A stretch of DNA of 60,000 bases, taken from the NCBI GenBank assembly GCA_914767715.1, contig OU612074.1, positions 16,728,062 to 16,788,061 of the forward strand, in the 5' to 3' direction. Shown here piece after piece: positions 1 to 11,868 of this stretch. A model generated the notes under the pieces. The model was not told where the DNA came from, searched no databases, and saw only the letters and a program-made list of their open reading frames with translations. A program made the translations under genes and the position numbers. Numbering within the stretch: the stretch's first letter is position 1; the number at the start of each line of letters is the position of its first letter. The stretch is from Membranipora membranacea (lineage: Eukaryota > Bryozoa > Gymnolaemata > Cheilostomatida > Membraniporidae).

Positions 1-50
1 TTAACAAACTATTATTCAAAACATGTTCATCATTTCAACATAGTACTTAC

Positions 51-2707
51 TGCAATCCATATCTTCATAAGAGTAACTTGCTCCACCTCCGAGGTGTAAC
101 TGTGAGGGTTTGATCAGGTTCCCTTCTGATTCACACGTCAACTCATTTATCTGATCTGAAGTTAGCTGGTAGTCCCACATGTTGAACCCGGCAACTTTTG
201 CCTCAGAAATCTGATCCACATCGAATCCACCCACTGAAGCGAGATATAGGGAAAATACGGTACAGCTTTGTTGGGCAATTGTATCACTACTGTGAAAATC
301 AAATATGTTAATCGTCGACATACTTTTTCCTGAAGATAATCTTCGAAAGAAGGAGCCAATGTTAAAAAGAATTGTGCAGAATACATTTCACTCCAAGTCT
401 TCTAATTTGGAGTTGCCCTTCCCTAAGTGGGTAAATATTATTATTATTTTTAATGATTTATAGTAGTGAAAATAGTTTGATATTCAGTTTACTCAGAACT
501 TTTCTGCAAACAACGGCAATTGCTAAAACTAAGTTTCCCTATCTATTCAGAGGCCAGTTTCAGAAGAAATTATCTCAAAACAAATTGCATTCAGGTTACT
601 TTATCTCTTGGGTCAGTATTAAAATAAATAAAAATCTGGCACTTATATTAGCATATAGAGAATTTCATGCACACATATATGTAGGCTACCGACATATATA
701 TGCACTTACTTACAGATAATGATATGCACTTACATATTTGATCCTGATCATGATACAAAACCAGAGAACCACCACTTCTTATTGTAGCCGCCTTCGTTGT
801 GCTGACCGATTCGAAAAGTTCCAATACCAGCGGATCATCAAACGTTGTGTACCACTGTAACAATATAAGAAAAGGAAAACAGTGAAAAATATCACTTTTT
901 ATCTTCATCAATTTCTTTCAATCACTTGCTTATCCATGCGTCATTCTTAGCTCTTAACTCTGGATTTGCTCCCACAAAAACTTAGCCTAATCCGAAATTT
1001 CTTGAATCAAAATCAAACCATTCGATTTGAGAGTTAGTGACTCAGATGACAGCATAGTTTCTCAAGGTCAGTTATTTGGTATGCCTGGATGCAAATACAA
1101 AGTAAAATTACAAGTGTGTATGTTAATATGTTAATCAAGATGAGTGAATTTTCTGAAGACAATCTTAATCATACATTACACGCATCACTGCACTGGACTT
1201 TAAACAACTCAGATAGATTCAAAACAAGTTCTGTTTTATTGGCAATATTAATTTAAACATTTAAATGTCTAATGGTGAGAGAACAATAAGTCACGTTATG
1301 ATCCAGAACACTTATCTTAGGCTCATTTGTTATAATGTATCATTGCCATATGCAATTAACTGCATGTTTTTGCTAATGGACTTTAACAACAGAGAAACAT
1401 CACAATCTGACTATTTCTTTCAAGGTCATTTATTCATAGGAGATTGAAAAGGCTTGGCTGATAAGAATAGATTTTTTAAACTTCAGACAAAATTCAAGGC
1501 AACACCTGGTTCATGGTCAAGTCACACAATATTTTGGTGCCTTACTATTGATACTACACCGCACACATAAGTGAGGTTAAATAGAAATAATATGGTACAA
1601 CCAACCAGATTGTACTTAACGTATATATTGACTCACAAACCTGAAAATACCCTGCAGACTCCCAACACCAGCAGTGCCTGTGCCATCCAATCATCACTAT
1701 ATTCAGTGATGTACTGGCCATGCTGTACGATCGGCCAGAGTTTGAGAAATACACAGTTAATTTTCCGTTGTCAATGTATATGGACAACTCATTATCTGAA
1801 TCTGAAACAATAATAATTTGACTTTGCTAGAACATTCGATGCCTGCAAAGGGACTAGAAATCATAATAGTTTATTTAAAAATCTCAATGGATTTGGTCAA
1901 AAAACTATACCATAAATTTAACCGTATGCCTTCAGTTATTATAGATTTGAGTGAGACCCTGTCCCGCATAGTCAGAGCCAGTTATCCTCAAGCATAATGG
2001 CCAGTGTATTTAACATTAAATTTTAACATAACTCACAGCTATTTGCTATACTGATCAAGTGATCGCCCTCCTGAATGGAGGTCAGAGAATTGTGCCACAT
2101 GCAGATTGAGAAGGCCTCTAGCTGTGGCAGACCTGAATTAAATATATATTCATATGTTGTTTGTTGTTGTTCATAAACCGCCATACTAACATATCTTGAA
2201 CCTGCAGATAAAAATTATCAATAAAAGGTAAAGATTCCAGGGATAGTGCAGACATTCTGATAGATCAACCTAAAACCACATAAAAACCTGAATTTAACAG
2301 AATAAAAGCCTGCATTATACACTTAGATGGACCCCGCTTACAGCCAGAATTTAAATGGCTGCAAATGTAGAAAGTGATGGTCACCCATTTATTGGTATGC
2401 CAGCTAAAAATTGCATAACAAATTATCAGTGTTCATTTTACTCATTTTACCTTGGCTACAGACCAGCTGGCCATAATGTCGGTGGAAAATTTGACAATGA
2501 ATTGCAGTACAGTACAAAGAGACTCTAGTCTGCACATGATTTCGTTTACTATCGATCCAGTGATACAATAAATCAAAATATTTAATTCAAAATAATCACT
2601 GCTAATAAATAATCAAATATTCAATAGATCGGCTTACCCGATGCTGAGCGGGGTAGAAAGCTCAAAACCCTCAAAAGCCAGATGGACATCTTCAAGCTGT
2701 TCACCAT
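51..2707 (-). CDS. P1: secreted pentraxin-domain protein, 3' end beyond window (exons 1-5)
   Basis: Spliced by eye from five exons: 2638-2707 (signal peptide, start MVNSLKMSIWLL), 2037-2201, 1641-1801, 734-854 and 51-233. Intron phases 1,1,0,1,1 match the other copies, and exon 2 is exactly 165 nt as in P2, P4, P5 and P6. The pentraxin domain has the two disulfide cysteines (SICMW in exon 2, RHCWCW in exon 3), the DNE and DQD calcium-site motifs (exons 3 and 4), and FNMWDY in exon 5, matching the family VNMWDF motif. Exon 5 ends at a donor in phase 1, so a PAN exon like those of P2-P6 should lie just left of base 1. This is the most divergent copy: the signature around the second cysteine is WCWES rather than FTWTS, and exon 4 has one extra codon. 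Such proteins are secreted and bind ligands through calcium; the ligand is unknown. Confidence 0.8.
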
Positions 2708-5062
2708 GATGCCTTTCCTGCCAGCCAAATACAACACAATGGAATGATAGTGTACATTCTCAATAAATTATCTGATTGTTGTGTGTGTAATTGTACATGA
2801 AATTTATAATTACATAATACCAGAATGCTTTTAATGCATTAATTTTAAAATTCACATCATGAAAATTTTATGACATTTTATGATATCATTTTCACAATAA
2901 TATGCATGATTATGTGCTCATTCCATTAGCAATCAATATTTTAAACACTTTTTATGAATAATTAACATTCATAATTTTAAGCACCTTTGTTTATCTGTGC
3001 TAAGCGTAAATAGAATTCAGTCATTCCCCTCAAAAATATATTATTTGTCAAAACAAAGTGACAAAATTTATGCTTCCTTCTTGGTATGTGAGAAGCTAAT
3101 TAAAATGATTTTGTTTACTTACTTTAAAAGCTTTTCTAATCGTTTGAAAAATGAAATATCATGATATACAACAGACAGCAGACAACGGACTACAGATATT
3201 CTTTGACTTCAGCGGAATTATATTTGGCATAATGTATCCGTACCAGATGATGTGACTAAGAACTTGATGAGAATGCCCAATATTGAATTGAAGTTGACGG
3301 TAATTCTCAAACAGAATTTAAATTTAAACAGTATTGATTTCGGTTGCATCTAGCCATCCTGAGCAAACAAAAAAAATTATTATAACACTTTTTACTGTTT
3401 ACCCTCGTTTTCCAACAATTGACATCGTTTATTCGGTAAGATATTCTTAAAAGTTCATAATTCACTCCCATAATCGGTTGTGCTAAACTCATCCATTGGT
3501 AAGTAAGAGTTCAAGGGACGGTAACTCCCAAACCCTGTAATATGATGTGACATTTTTTGTGATCGGCTGAGGCCGCTAACAATTGTTGTTTACATGTAAT
3601 GATCAGTTGGATGAAATACAACCATCAATTAACTAGCTCAGTTTGCGGAGCACCGGGTCACTGCTGCGCTAGGCATGACTTCGATAGCCATTCAAAACAC
3701 AAGGTGTTTATACTTTTATATGCAATACAGCGCTGTTGTGGTTTAAGTTTTGTCAATATCATGTCAATAAATTTAAGGCTGACATATAATTGCTCTGGAT
3801 GACTAGACTTAGAGCACACAAATCAATAATGCCTAATGTAAATTATTTATGATAATACAATTACTCTGTAGTTGGCTGATGGTTGAGGGTGCAAACTTGT
3901 GATCTGAGAGGTTCAATTCCTGGCGCCAGCAGTCATTTCTGATTTTCTTCTGGCATGCCATTCATCCTAACCAGGTTTTAGCAGTATTTGCAGAGCAAGA
4001 CTCAAAATACCAAAGGTCCACTGGGCTATTGCACACCCCATGCAGTAAAAAGAATCCCCTTTGCCTTTTTGATATAAAGAGTATCCTGAACCCAGGCGGA
4101 TATGGGTATAGGACGCAGCTTGGGTACTACGGGTCCCAGCACCTGTACTAAAGAAAGGATAACTCACTTCGCATTGAACACTTAAACTGAGATAACCTCT
4201 TAGTGATCATTATGATATATATCAGTAGAATGGATACATTTAGTCAACTGTATATTGGTTAACCAGGCACAATGGACACAGACCTCAAACATGGCAACTA
4301 TAATAAAAGACACTGATCATTGATCTTGTTTGTAACACAGTGCCGGAAGAGATTTGCTTAAAATCAATCAGAAGAACTCGAACCGCTACCTGAAAATTTG
4401 ATGTATTCACCCACATCATGTAGCAGTAGTAAAATTTGGTCATATTTGCAGTGTTAACATCATTTTGATAATATGAAGAGTAGCCTGCTCATATCTCGTT
4501 TTCTGAACGTTTATGTAATTTAATTTAGATTTCGTTATCATGAATTATACATTAGTAAAAACATCACCGATTATAAAAAACATTTACAAACGGTGCCATT
4601 TACAATTGTTCTCAAAAGATAATGGCAAGATCAAAAGTGAAAGAAAATGGATTGCTCTGTTTGCCTTACCAAATGGTAACATAAATATCGCCGAACATCA
4701 CTCTGATTATATTATTTATAAGTAAAGGGTATTTGAGCATAAAGCAGCCTCAAGGTCGAGACAGAAATTAAAAGTTAATTTCAAATCATATAACGGAACA
4801 CTGACAGATCAGAAAAACTAACCCAAAATCAATATTTCTTGATCACAGATAGCGGATCGAGCATCTAGAGAACACTTCCACCAATGTTCAATATTGATGT
4901 CGATGCTTGTCGATGCCAAATAGATCTACATGCAGGCAACATAGCAGGTATGACACAAAATCATTCAGAGTAACAACGGAGCAGTGAATATATAGGGCAA
5001 ATAATACAATAACTTCATCAAAATGAGTCGCAATAATCTGAAAGAATTATTATAGTATTGCC
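2708..5062. other. Intergenic region between P2 and P1
   Basis: AT-rich DNA upstream of P1 and downstream of P2. Apart from the tRNA-like SINE candidate near 3.87 kb, I see no convincing exon or conserved element. The short open frames here have no recognisable domains and no family-like splice sites. Confidence 0.6.
3865..4180 (+). repeat. Candidate tRNA-derived SINE
   Basis: Positions 3873-3885 (TGGCTGATGGTTG) resemble a Pol III A box, and 3910-3920 (GGTTCAATTCC) fit the B-box consensus GGTTCRANTCC. Their spacing is that of a tRNA gene. The cloverleaf does not close well, so this is more likely the head of a SINE than a working tRNA gene. The right boundary is a guess, since no tail or target-site duplication was recognised. 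Confidence 0.4.
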
Positions 5063-8000
5063 TCAACATTCAAGAGAATGATAGTGGATATAATTGGAGT
5101 CAGCGCTATCATCATAGTCGGCTACACCTTCATAAGCTGGTCCGTTAGCATTGTTCAGCTCACAGCTGCCTGTCGAGGTGTTATAGTTTGCTGACTTACA
5201 ATCCTTATCAGCAGAACACTTGGCTACACAAGAGGCAGCGTTGCTTGTAGAGAGAGTAGAGACAACGTGATTGGACAGCTTCGCCCCTTCAACTTTACAC
5301 ATGGTGATACTCTGAAGCTTGTTAGTGTAAAGCTTATTTAGAGAATCCTTGTAATTTGCACCTAAAATTCATGAAAATGAGGTATGCTAGCTACTGAACG
5401 TAAGTAATTTTTGGAATAGGTGGCTGAATGACAAGGCTAGTCATTGACCCATATATTAGCAAATAGTACTGTTGTCTCCTATAGAATTCGAACTCTTTCA
5501 GTTTCAAAGTAGGTTTCTATGTTCAACAAGAAATTTATCTTCTCGTACATTCCACTGGTCCCAAACAGACATTGAAATGATATTGCAAGCAGGGAATGAA
5601 AATTGTTTTCAACAAGTTTGCCACAGTACCAAGTATTCAAGAGCCAGCTTATTGTAACTGCTTGTTTTGCAATATTTACAACCCACCAACAGCCTGTCAA
5701 GTAGGCAATGTCAGTTAAAACAATGTTAGTGTCTAACATAGACAGAAAAATAAATCATATATCATTAAGTCTCTGTCAGACACCATTGACAACATAGACA
5801 CCACAGACATAATATACACAATAGACATGATAAAAAATTATTTATTATTAAGTCTATTAAGTCTTAGAGAATTCATACTTACCACAGGCAAAGCTTTCAT
5901 CGTAAGTGAAACTAGCCGCTCCGGAGATGCTCATTTCAGATTGAGTGACGAGGTTACCTTCTGACTCACATGTCAGGGCGTTAAGCTCATCAAGACTCAT
6001 CTCATAATCCCACAAGTTCAACCAGGCTACGTGACCATTTGTTAACTGACTAGAAGACATACCACTTACTACAAAACAAAAATTATTTAATGCAAAATAC
6101 AATTTTCCTTAGTGAAGAGGAGTTGTCCTTTCTCTTTAACTGGGCAGATAACTCCAGGCCAGGTTTTAATGGTAATATTATTGAACAATTGATATTGATT
6201 TATTATTGATATTCTAGAGGCAGTATTGTTTTAATACATCACCCATAGACATTTCATTGATCAATGTGTGTGCACTCTGTTGTTTGGGGGGCAGTTGTCA
6301 GAGGGGGCGTCTTTTCTAATAAGGAGCATTTTGAATTCTGTTTCAATCAAATAATAAATATTGGGATTTTGATTTAATCTAATAACATTGATCATACTCA
6401 CATTGTCCATCTTGTTCCTGAAACATTACAAGGTTCATTCCTCCCCTCAGTGTGTGAGCGCCTGTACTGACTGCTTTGTATGCCACAAAGGTGTCATGGT
6501 CGTCTTTAGTTACATACCACTGTAAATAAGAAAAACACCATGAATTCCAATAGATAAAAGTCAAAGCAATATGAGACAAATACAGCAATATTTTGACTGT
6601 AGTCACCTTAGTGAAAGTTCTCTTATTAGAAACAAAAAGTTTGCCACTTTAAAAGTATGCCTGAAACAAAATAGACAATTAGGCTTGCCGCCGGCCTCAA
6701 ACAGTTGACAGGAAATGGAAAATGGATTGAATGTTTATGAATGTTGGTTTCATTTCTCCTTTTCAGGGTCGATTTCATCTCGACTTATAGCAGGTGTTTC
6801 CTGAGTTTGCAATCTATCAACAGTTTTGCGGATTTCAGCTGCATTTTAACGATTGATTTGGATCAATAGTAATTTGCAATATTTGGTTTTCATGTAGATG
6901 CAGTAAAATGAGATTAGTGTTATTTAAGAAGTTGCAGGTCTGACCAATTTAATTATCGAGATAAACTTGAAGCTTGATAGTTCAATTTAAATTTAAATCT
7001 ATTCTTTTGATTTCAATTCTCATAACATATTCATATGCCTTTTACATCTAACATGGCTTGCATAGTTGGTAGGTGCATGGCATGTCATGACCTAGCCCTG
7101 CATTTAAACATCATTGACTTCTGTAATTAAGACAATTGATACACGAGACTGACCGAGCCTTTCCTCAGCAGCACCGCTTTTTCTCGTGTGCTTGTTTTGT
7201 GTGATTTAAGAGTAGGTGAGGATGGAGTGAAAGACACAATTTGAACATGTTATCAGTAATTTGTCACAAACTCACTGTATATGTGCCTCCAGAGGTCCAC
7301 GCATAGCAGTGTTTGTTCCAGTTAGTCAGGATTTCGTTGAGCTCTGTGTTATCAGCGGTTGGAAAGCTATAAGTTGTACTCCCTGTCATGTGAACGTTTA
7401 ACCTGTCCACGGGGCTGAACCATGCCATCATCTCATTGTCTGTGTCTGTTTTAAAATATTGGAATCACAACATAAAACTGTTATAATAAAAATAGAAACA
7501 GTGGTGTAAAAAAATGTAGCAACGATAACAATCATATAACGATTGCGTTGAATAGAGTTACCTGGTTTCCTTCTCTCTATTTTGATCTCAGTTAAAGATG
7601 ACAAGCATCAACTGACCATAAAATGATATGTCGCTATATTAAGACGTTTTAATATTGTATTGGTGATTATGTATTATAGTTATTTCGCAGTTCAAGCCTC
7701 CTAAATATTCGACATTAAGTAAAGCACATTTTGACGCCAAAGCTAGAAGCACACTGGCGATTTTGACAAAGAGAATCAGGAAAAACAATTAGCGAATCTA
7801 AGCATACAAGGTCGTTATCATTTGAGCTTTACCCCTTGCATTTAACGAGACTCACGGGCATTGGAGAAGCTGAATGGGTATCTCGATGTCCTGTCCAACG
7901 ATTCCCACTTAAGCCAGGCACACATGGTAAACTGTGTCATCTCCGGTATGTCTGTCTTATAGAGGTACTTGGCAGTTGTGGACTCCTGATAGTACACTGG

Positions 8001-8663
8001 CATGTTCACTGACTTACTTCCTGTTTAAAAGATAACATCAAGATATGCCATGCCGGTGTTTATGAAGACTGCTGACATGAGTGTCCTTATTTTTTTTTAG
8101 TTATAATACAGAGATGCCATTGAAAAACTGCACTTCTAGAGGTTATTGTTTGGAGAAAATAGTATACACAAAACTCTTCTCCGGGTCATTACAATTTCCC
8201 TCAGGACGGAAATTACCTAAGCAAGACCTCAACAAAACACTGCCAGCTTCAGGGTTAAATCGAATTATTAAATGTTTCAGACTGGAAATTATATTGGAAA
8301 TGCATCCATCTTTAAATTGAGAATGCACAAATATTTGATGTGCATTGGTACAAGCTGTTACTGGATAGGTTTCGCTTTTATGAGGCTTTCTTAGACAAAG
8401 GGGATTACATTATAAAATAGGTAGAATAAAAAGTAATATAAGTGAGGAAAATAGTAGAGGTCCCCCCCCCCCAATTATGCGGTTTCACATCTGTATAATT
8501 TAACTTTTAAGGAAAATAATATCTATTAACAAGTTATTTAATATCTAATAACAAATTAAACAGAACGGGTGAGACAATTTGAGTGATAGGATTACTCACC
8601 CGTTGACAAGCTGACCAGTGTGCATAATACTGCCAGAATACAGCTGCATTTTAAGGCAGCCAT
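5063..8663 (-). CDS. P2: secreted pentraxin plus PAN/Apple protein, 333 aa
   Basis: Exons at 8600-8663, 7856-8020, 7276-7445, 6402-6519, 5883-6068 and 5063-5361 sum to 1002 nt. The start MAALKCSCILAVLCTLVSL is a typical signal peptide. The pentraxin domain spans about residues 22-234, with cysteines in FTMCAW and KHCYAW, the DNE motif, a canonical QEQD calcium loop (residues GQEQD in classical CRP) and LNLWDY. The last exon encodes a PAN/Apple domain with six cysteines, starting at SITMCKVEG and ending HSLEC-stop. Two differences from P4-P6 stand out: the extra exon 3 cysteine (CDN) is Ala-Asp-Asn here, and the residue matching CRP Glu147 is Ser. It is a secreted lectin-like or opsonin-like candidate whose ligand is not known. 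The upstream block shared by P4-P6 is absent, so P2 may be regulated differently. Confidence 0.87.
8462..8472. repeat. C11 homopolymer in P2 intron 1
   Basis: Eleven consecutive C residues within intron 1 of P2. It is a simple repeat and probably length-variable. Confidence 0.8.
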
Positions 8664-9917
8664 CTTCAGAAAATTTAAATCCATACTGCTCCAAAAGGCA
8701 GAGAGGTTGTAAATGTTGTGTACATGCTTTGATGCAGTAAAAATCAATTAAGAATCAATGCGAGCTAATGAGGATCAAACAAGCGAACAATAGCTGTCAG
8801 TGATAATGTTACAACTAGGAGCTGTGTTTGCTTGCTCATTCGACATTATTGAAAGCTATTTGTAGGTTCATCAGCTAGAAAGCTTTCAATCGCTTTCCTG
8901 GTAAGAAAGAGTTTGGGCATTTGCGAACATCTTGTCAATATGAATCAATAATTTAACAATCTTATGCTTGCTCAACAAACCTTGAGGTGAGAATTGTTTA
9001 CAACACAGTGAGTACCAAATATTGATTACCTTAAATATAAATATTTTCGACCAGTTGAACCCAATTGAATAACTGTACTTAGACAATAATTATTTGCAAA
9101 CAACACGCTTTCATACAATAAAATTCTTGGGTATGTGAAGCCTTTTAGCTGTAATTGAATTCTGGTCTTGGTCATGAACACAGATTTATCAATGGAGTGT
9201 ATTACCTAGATGAAAAACTTAGCCGATTGAAAATTATAACAGGATTGTAATCTTGTCCATTAGGTATAAAATGATGAGGTCTAAGATGTTGCCCATTAAA
9301 TATATTGTGGCACACAGAGTTGAGAATGACAAATGAATTTTATCATCTGTCTGTCAATAGGCTGTTGGAAAAAAATGGAAAAACTTCTAAACTGCTAAAG
9401 CACTCTCGATAGAGTATTATGAAATGCTATAAACATGATCATCATCCATTTAAATGGAGTAAACCGGTACCCAGTGTCAGAAACTGATCGACATTGACGC
9501 TGGACTGTTGCAGGCAACTTGGGAGCATATCAATCTTAATGTTTGCATTTTAGTTTTACTCAGGTGCACTTTCGTGTTTTAAAACACGTCCATATTATTA
9601 ATTATAGCATATGCCACAGCACAACCCACACGGGTTGATATGTCTTTTGAAAGTACGGGTTGAGTTGTCATACCTTTAGGCATACCAGGACAACTCCAAC
9701 TTTAGCTCTGAGCAAATTTTGTAAGCATGTCTGCCAAAACTTCCATTCATTTCCTCGTTATTGCAAAAAGTTTTATCTCATTAAATGCCGTTCACCTAGC
9801 CAGTGTTTTTGGTTTATGTTTGTCATAACCAAAATATTCCTGTACTTGAGTACAGAGAAGTAATGGAATTACAAAGTTCAGCAAATCAGGTACCTCACAA
9901 AAGTGAAGTTTGTTTCC
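8664..9917. other. Intergenic region between P3 and P2
   Basis: Upstream DNA of P2 with no recognised exon. A perfect 16-bp palindrome, CGTGTTTTAAAACACG, lies at 9573-9588. The ORFs here lack domains or splice signals matching the family. Confidence 0.55.
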
Positions 9918-10933
9918 TCAGCATTCCAGAGAATGATAATAAATGTTGTTTGAATCTGCGGTATTGTCATAGTCAGCTATACCTTCATCAGTCGGTCCGC
10001 TGATATCATTTAGCTCACAGCTGCCTGTTGAAATGTTATAGTTGGCTGACTTACAATTCACGTCAGCAGCGCACTGAGCTGCACAAGAGAGAGCATCAGC
10101 GGTCGAGACCGTAGAGATGATGTGATTGGATAGTCTCGCACCTTCTACTTTACACATAACCATACACTGCAACATTGCTGCATGAGTTTTCTTTAGAGAC
10201 TCTCTGAACTTCCCAGTCCCACCTACATTTGGTAAAAAAACCAAGTAAACAGAAATTGCAGTTGCAGGCACTCATATATCCATCAAAAGGTTTAGCGCTG
10301 AGGCCCTGTTTATGACAAAACAGAGGGTGGGGTGCCCCTAAAGAGGGATGCAAGCTGCCAATCCTTGTACTGAGAGTGTGATACATTCTAGAAAACTAAA
10401 ATGCAGCCTAACATTTGAGGCCATCGAGGACATCATAATTGTGAGTGTGCAGCAGGCTGCCAGAAACTGAAACAGTCATTAATTGCTCATTGCTGTAAAA
10501 GGCAATAAGTTTTCCTATTTGGCCCTGAGGCAATTTCTGACAAAGAAACCATGGTTGAAGCCCAAATCAGTTGTCAGGGGGACACAATTATCAATAAATA
10601 TGAGAAGATATGCTTCAATCAAAAGTTGCTGGGTTAGAAAAGTTTTTTTATAGTGGAAAATGTTTTATAATGATCATCCAAACCCAAACTCTTTCCATCA
10701 GACAGAGCAATTAATAAAAATATTTCAGTCTGAGCTTTTAAACTTACCACAGTCGAAGCTTTCATCATATGTATAATTAGCATCTCCGTATATGGTCATA
10801 TCAGTTGGAGTGACGATGTTACCTTTAGACCCATAAGTCAGAGAATTCAATGTGTCAAGACCCATCTCATAATCCCACAAATTCAACCAGGCTAGGTATG
10901 CATTGGATAACTGACTTACTGACATCCCACTTA
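9918..10933 (-). pseudogene. P3: orphan exons 5 and 6 of the pentraxin-PAN family
   Basis: Only two family exons are present: exon 5 at 10748-10933 and the PAN exon at 9918-10222. No exons 1-4 are found between here and the P4 PAN exon. Both are open, keep good splice sites and phase 1 boundaries, and the PAN exon has the six family cysteines plus one more near its start. Exon 5 is closest to P2 (WLNLWDYEM), and intron 4 sequence upstream at 10985-11070 resembles P2 intron 4 at 6118-6235, so P3 looks like a copy of the 3' half of a P2-like gene. Exon 5 has lost a conserved cysteine (LTYGS against LTCES or LTCED). It may be a truncated pseudogene or an alternative 3' cassette spliced to P4 exons 1-4, with which its phase is compatible. 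Confidence 0.7.
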
Positions 10934-11867
10934 CTACAATGATAATTGGATTGACATATGATACAATTTGGTTTAGTGAAAAAGGGTTGCCCTTCCTCCT
11001 TGACTGGACAGATAACTCCAAATAGGCTAAAATTGACAACACTTGAATATTGATATTCTAGAGGCTGTATGATGTGTTGTTTATTTAACAAGGCTAGGTG
11101 AGCGTTGGTTATAGCCACTGATATACATTCATATTAATTATCATAACTGCTTAACGTCCATATAACCGATCCAATCGCTCTGTTAAATTCAGACAAATTG
11201 ACAGTAGATACTCTTCAGGTAGTATCGTGTATATAGCTCTACCACAAGTTTACTGATGCTTGTCATTGCGCCTGAGGAATGAAGGTCCAAAACGTACAGG
11301 CCTCGTATTCACAAACACAAATAAGGTCGGTTTTTACCAGCAAAAAGTTGCTTCCTTGCTCTTTGACTTAAGAGATGAGTGGGGCAGCAACTCCAATTAA
11401 TAATATCAAACATAATTTACAAGTTAAGTGAGACTTACCTACGTAGTCCGTAAGTTGAAACTTGACTATAATTCTCATTGAAGCACTGCTATACTATGGG
11501 AGACCAAAGTATTATTGCAGTGCTTCAGTATGAGAACTCAACACACATGACATTTACAAAACCACTAATCTCTTCTTCCTCTTTCCTGATAGCTCACTTG
11601 AATCACAAAACAACTAAAGACAACTCCAAAAAAGGCGTACTGCCAGTCATTTAATTGGTGTCCATATGTTTAGTTTGTAGCGTTTATTTCCTATTTCTCC
11701 TTGAAAATTCAGAATCATCGTTGAAGTTTTAAAAAGTGGTCACAACCCTTGTCAGTGCAAAAAATATCATACTCAGGTGAATGAGTAGAATGCAAAAAAT
11801 ATGAAATCTCAGCGAAACAACAATAACATTGAATAAAAAACGGTGGAAATCAAATTGCCGGATTTAT
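10934..11867. other. Region between P3 and P4
   Basis: Holds P2-like intron 4 sequence (10985-11070), a possible short extra fragment of exon 5 near 11091-11130 (about 35 nt of partial similarity), and a small hairpin at 11473-11535. No first four exons of a P3 gene were seen. Confidence 0.5.
11473..11535. repeat. Short foldback element
   Basis: Imperfect inverted repeat of about 22 nt per arm, with core TGAAGCACTGC opposite GCAGTGCTTCA and TCTCAT opposite ATGAGA at the ends. It could be a tiny MITE or an old palindrome. Confidence 0.6.
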
Positions 11868-11868
11868 T
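11863..11868 (-). promoter_or_regulatory. Poly(A) signal AATAAA overlapping the P4 stop codon
   Basis: On the minus strand the P4 reading frame ends TGTTGAATAAATC, so AATAAA begins on the last base of the TGA stop. P5 has the same arrangement. Confidence 0.5.

Noticed and set aside
2453-2540. Extra exon between P1 exons 1 and 2
   Set aside because: Exons 1 and 2 already join in phase with the family pattern, and the stretch matches no family domain.
3873-3920. Functional tRNA gene
   Set aside because: Boxes are present, but the stems do not pair well enough for a cloverleaf, so it is listed only as a SINE candidate.
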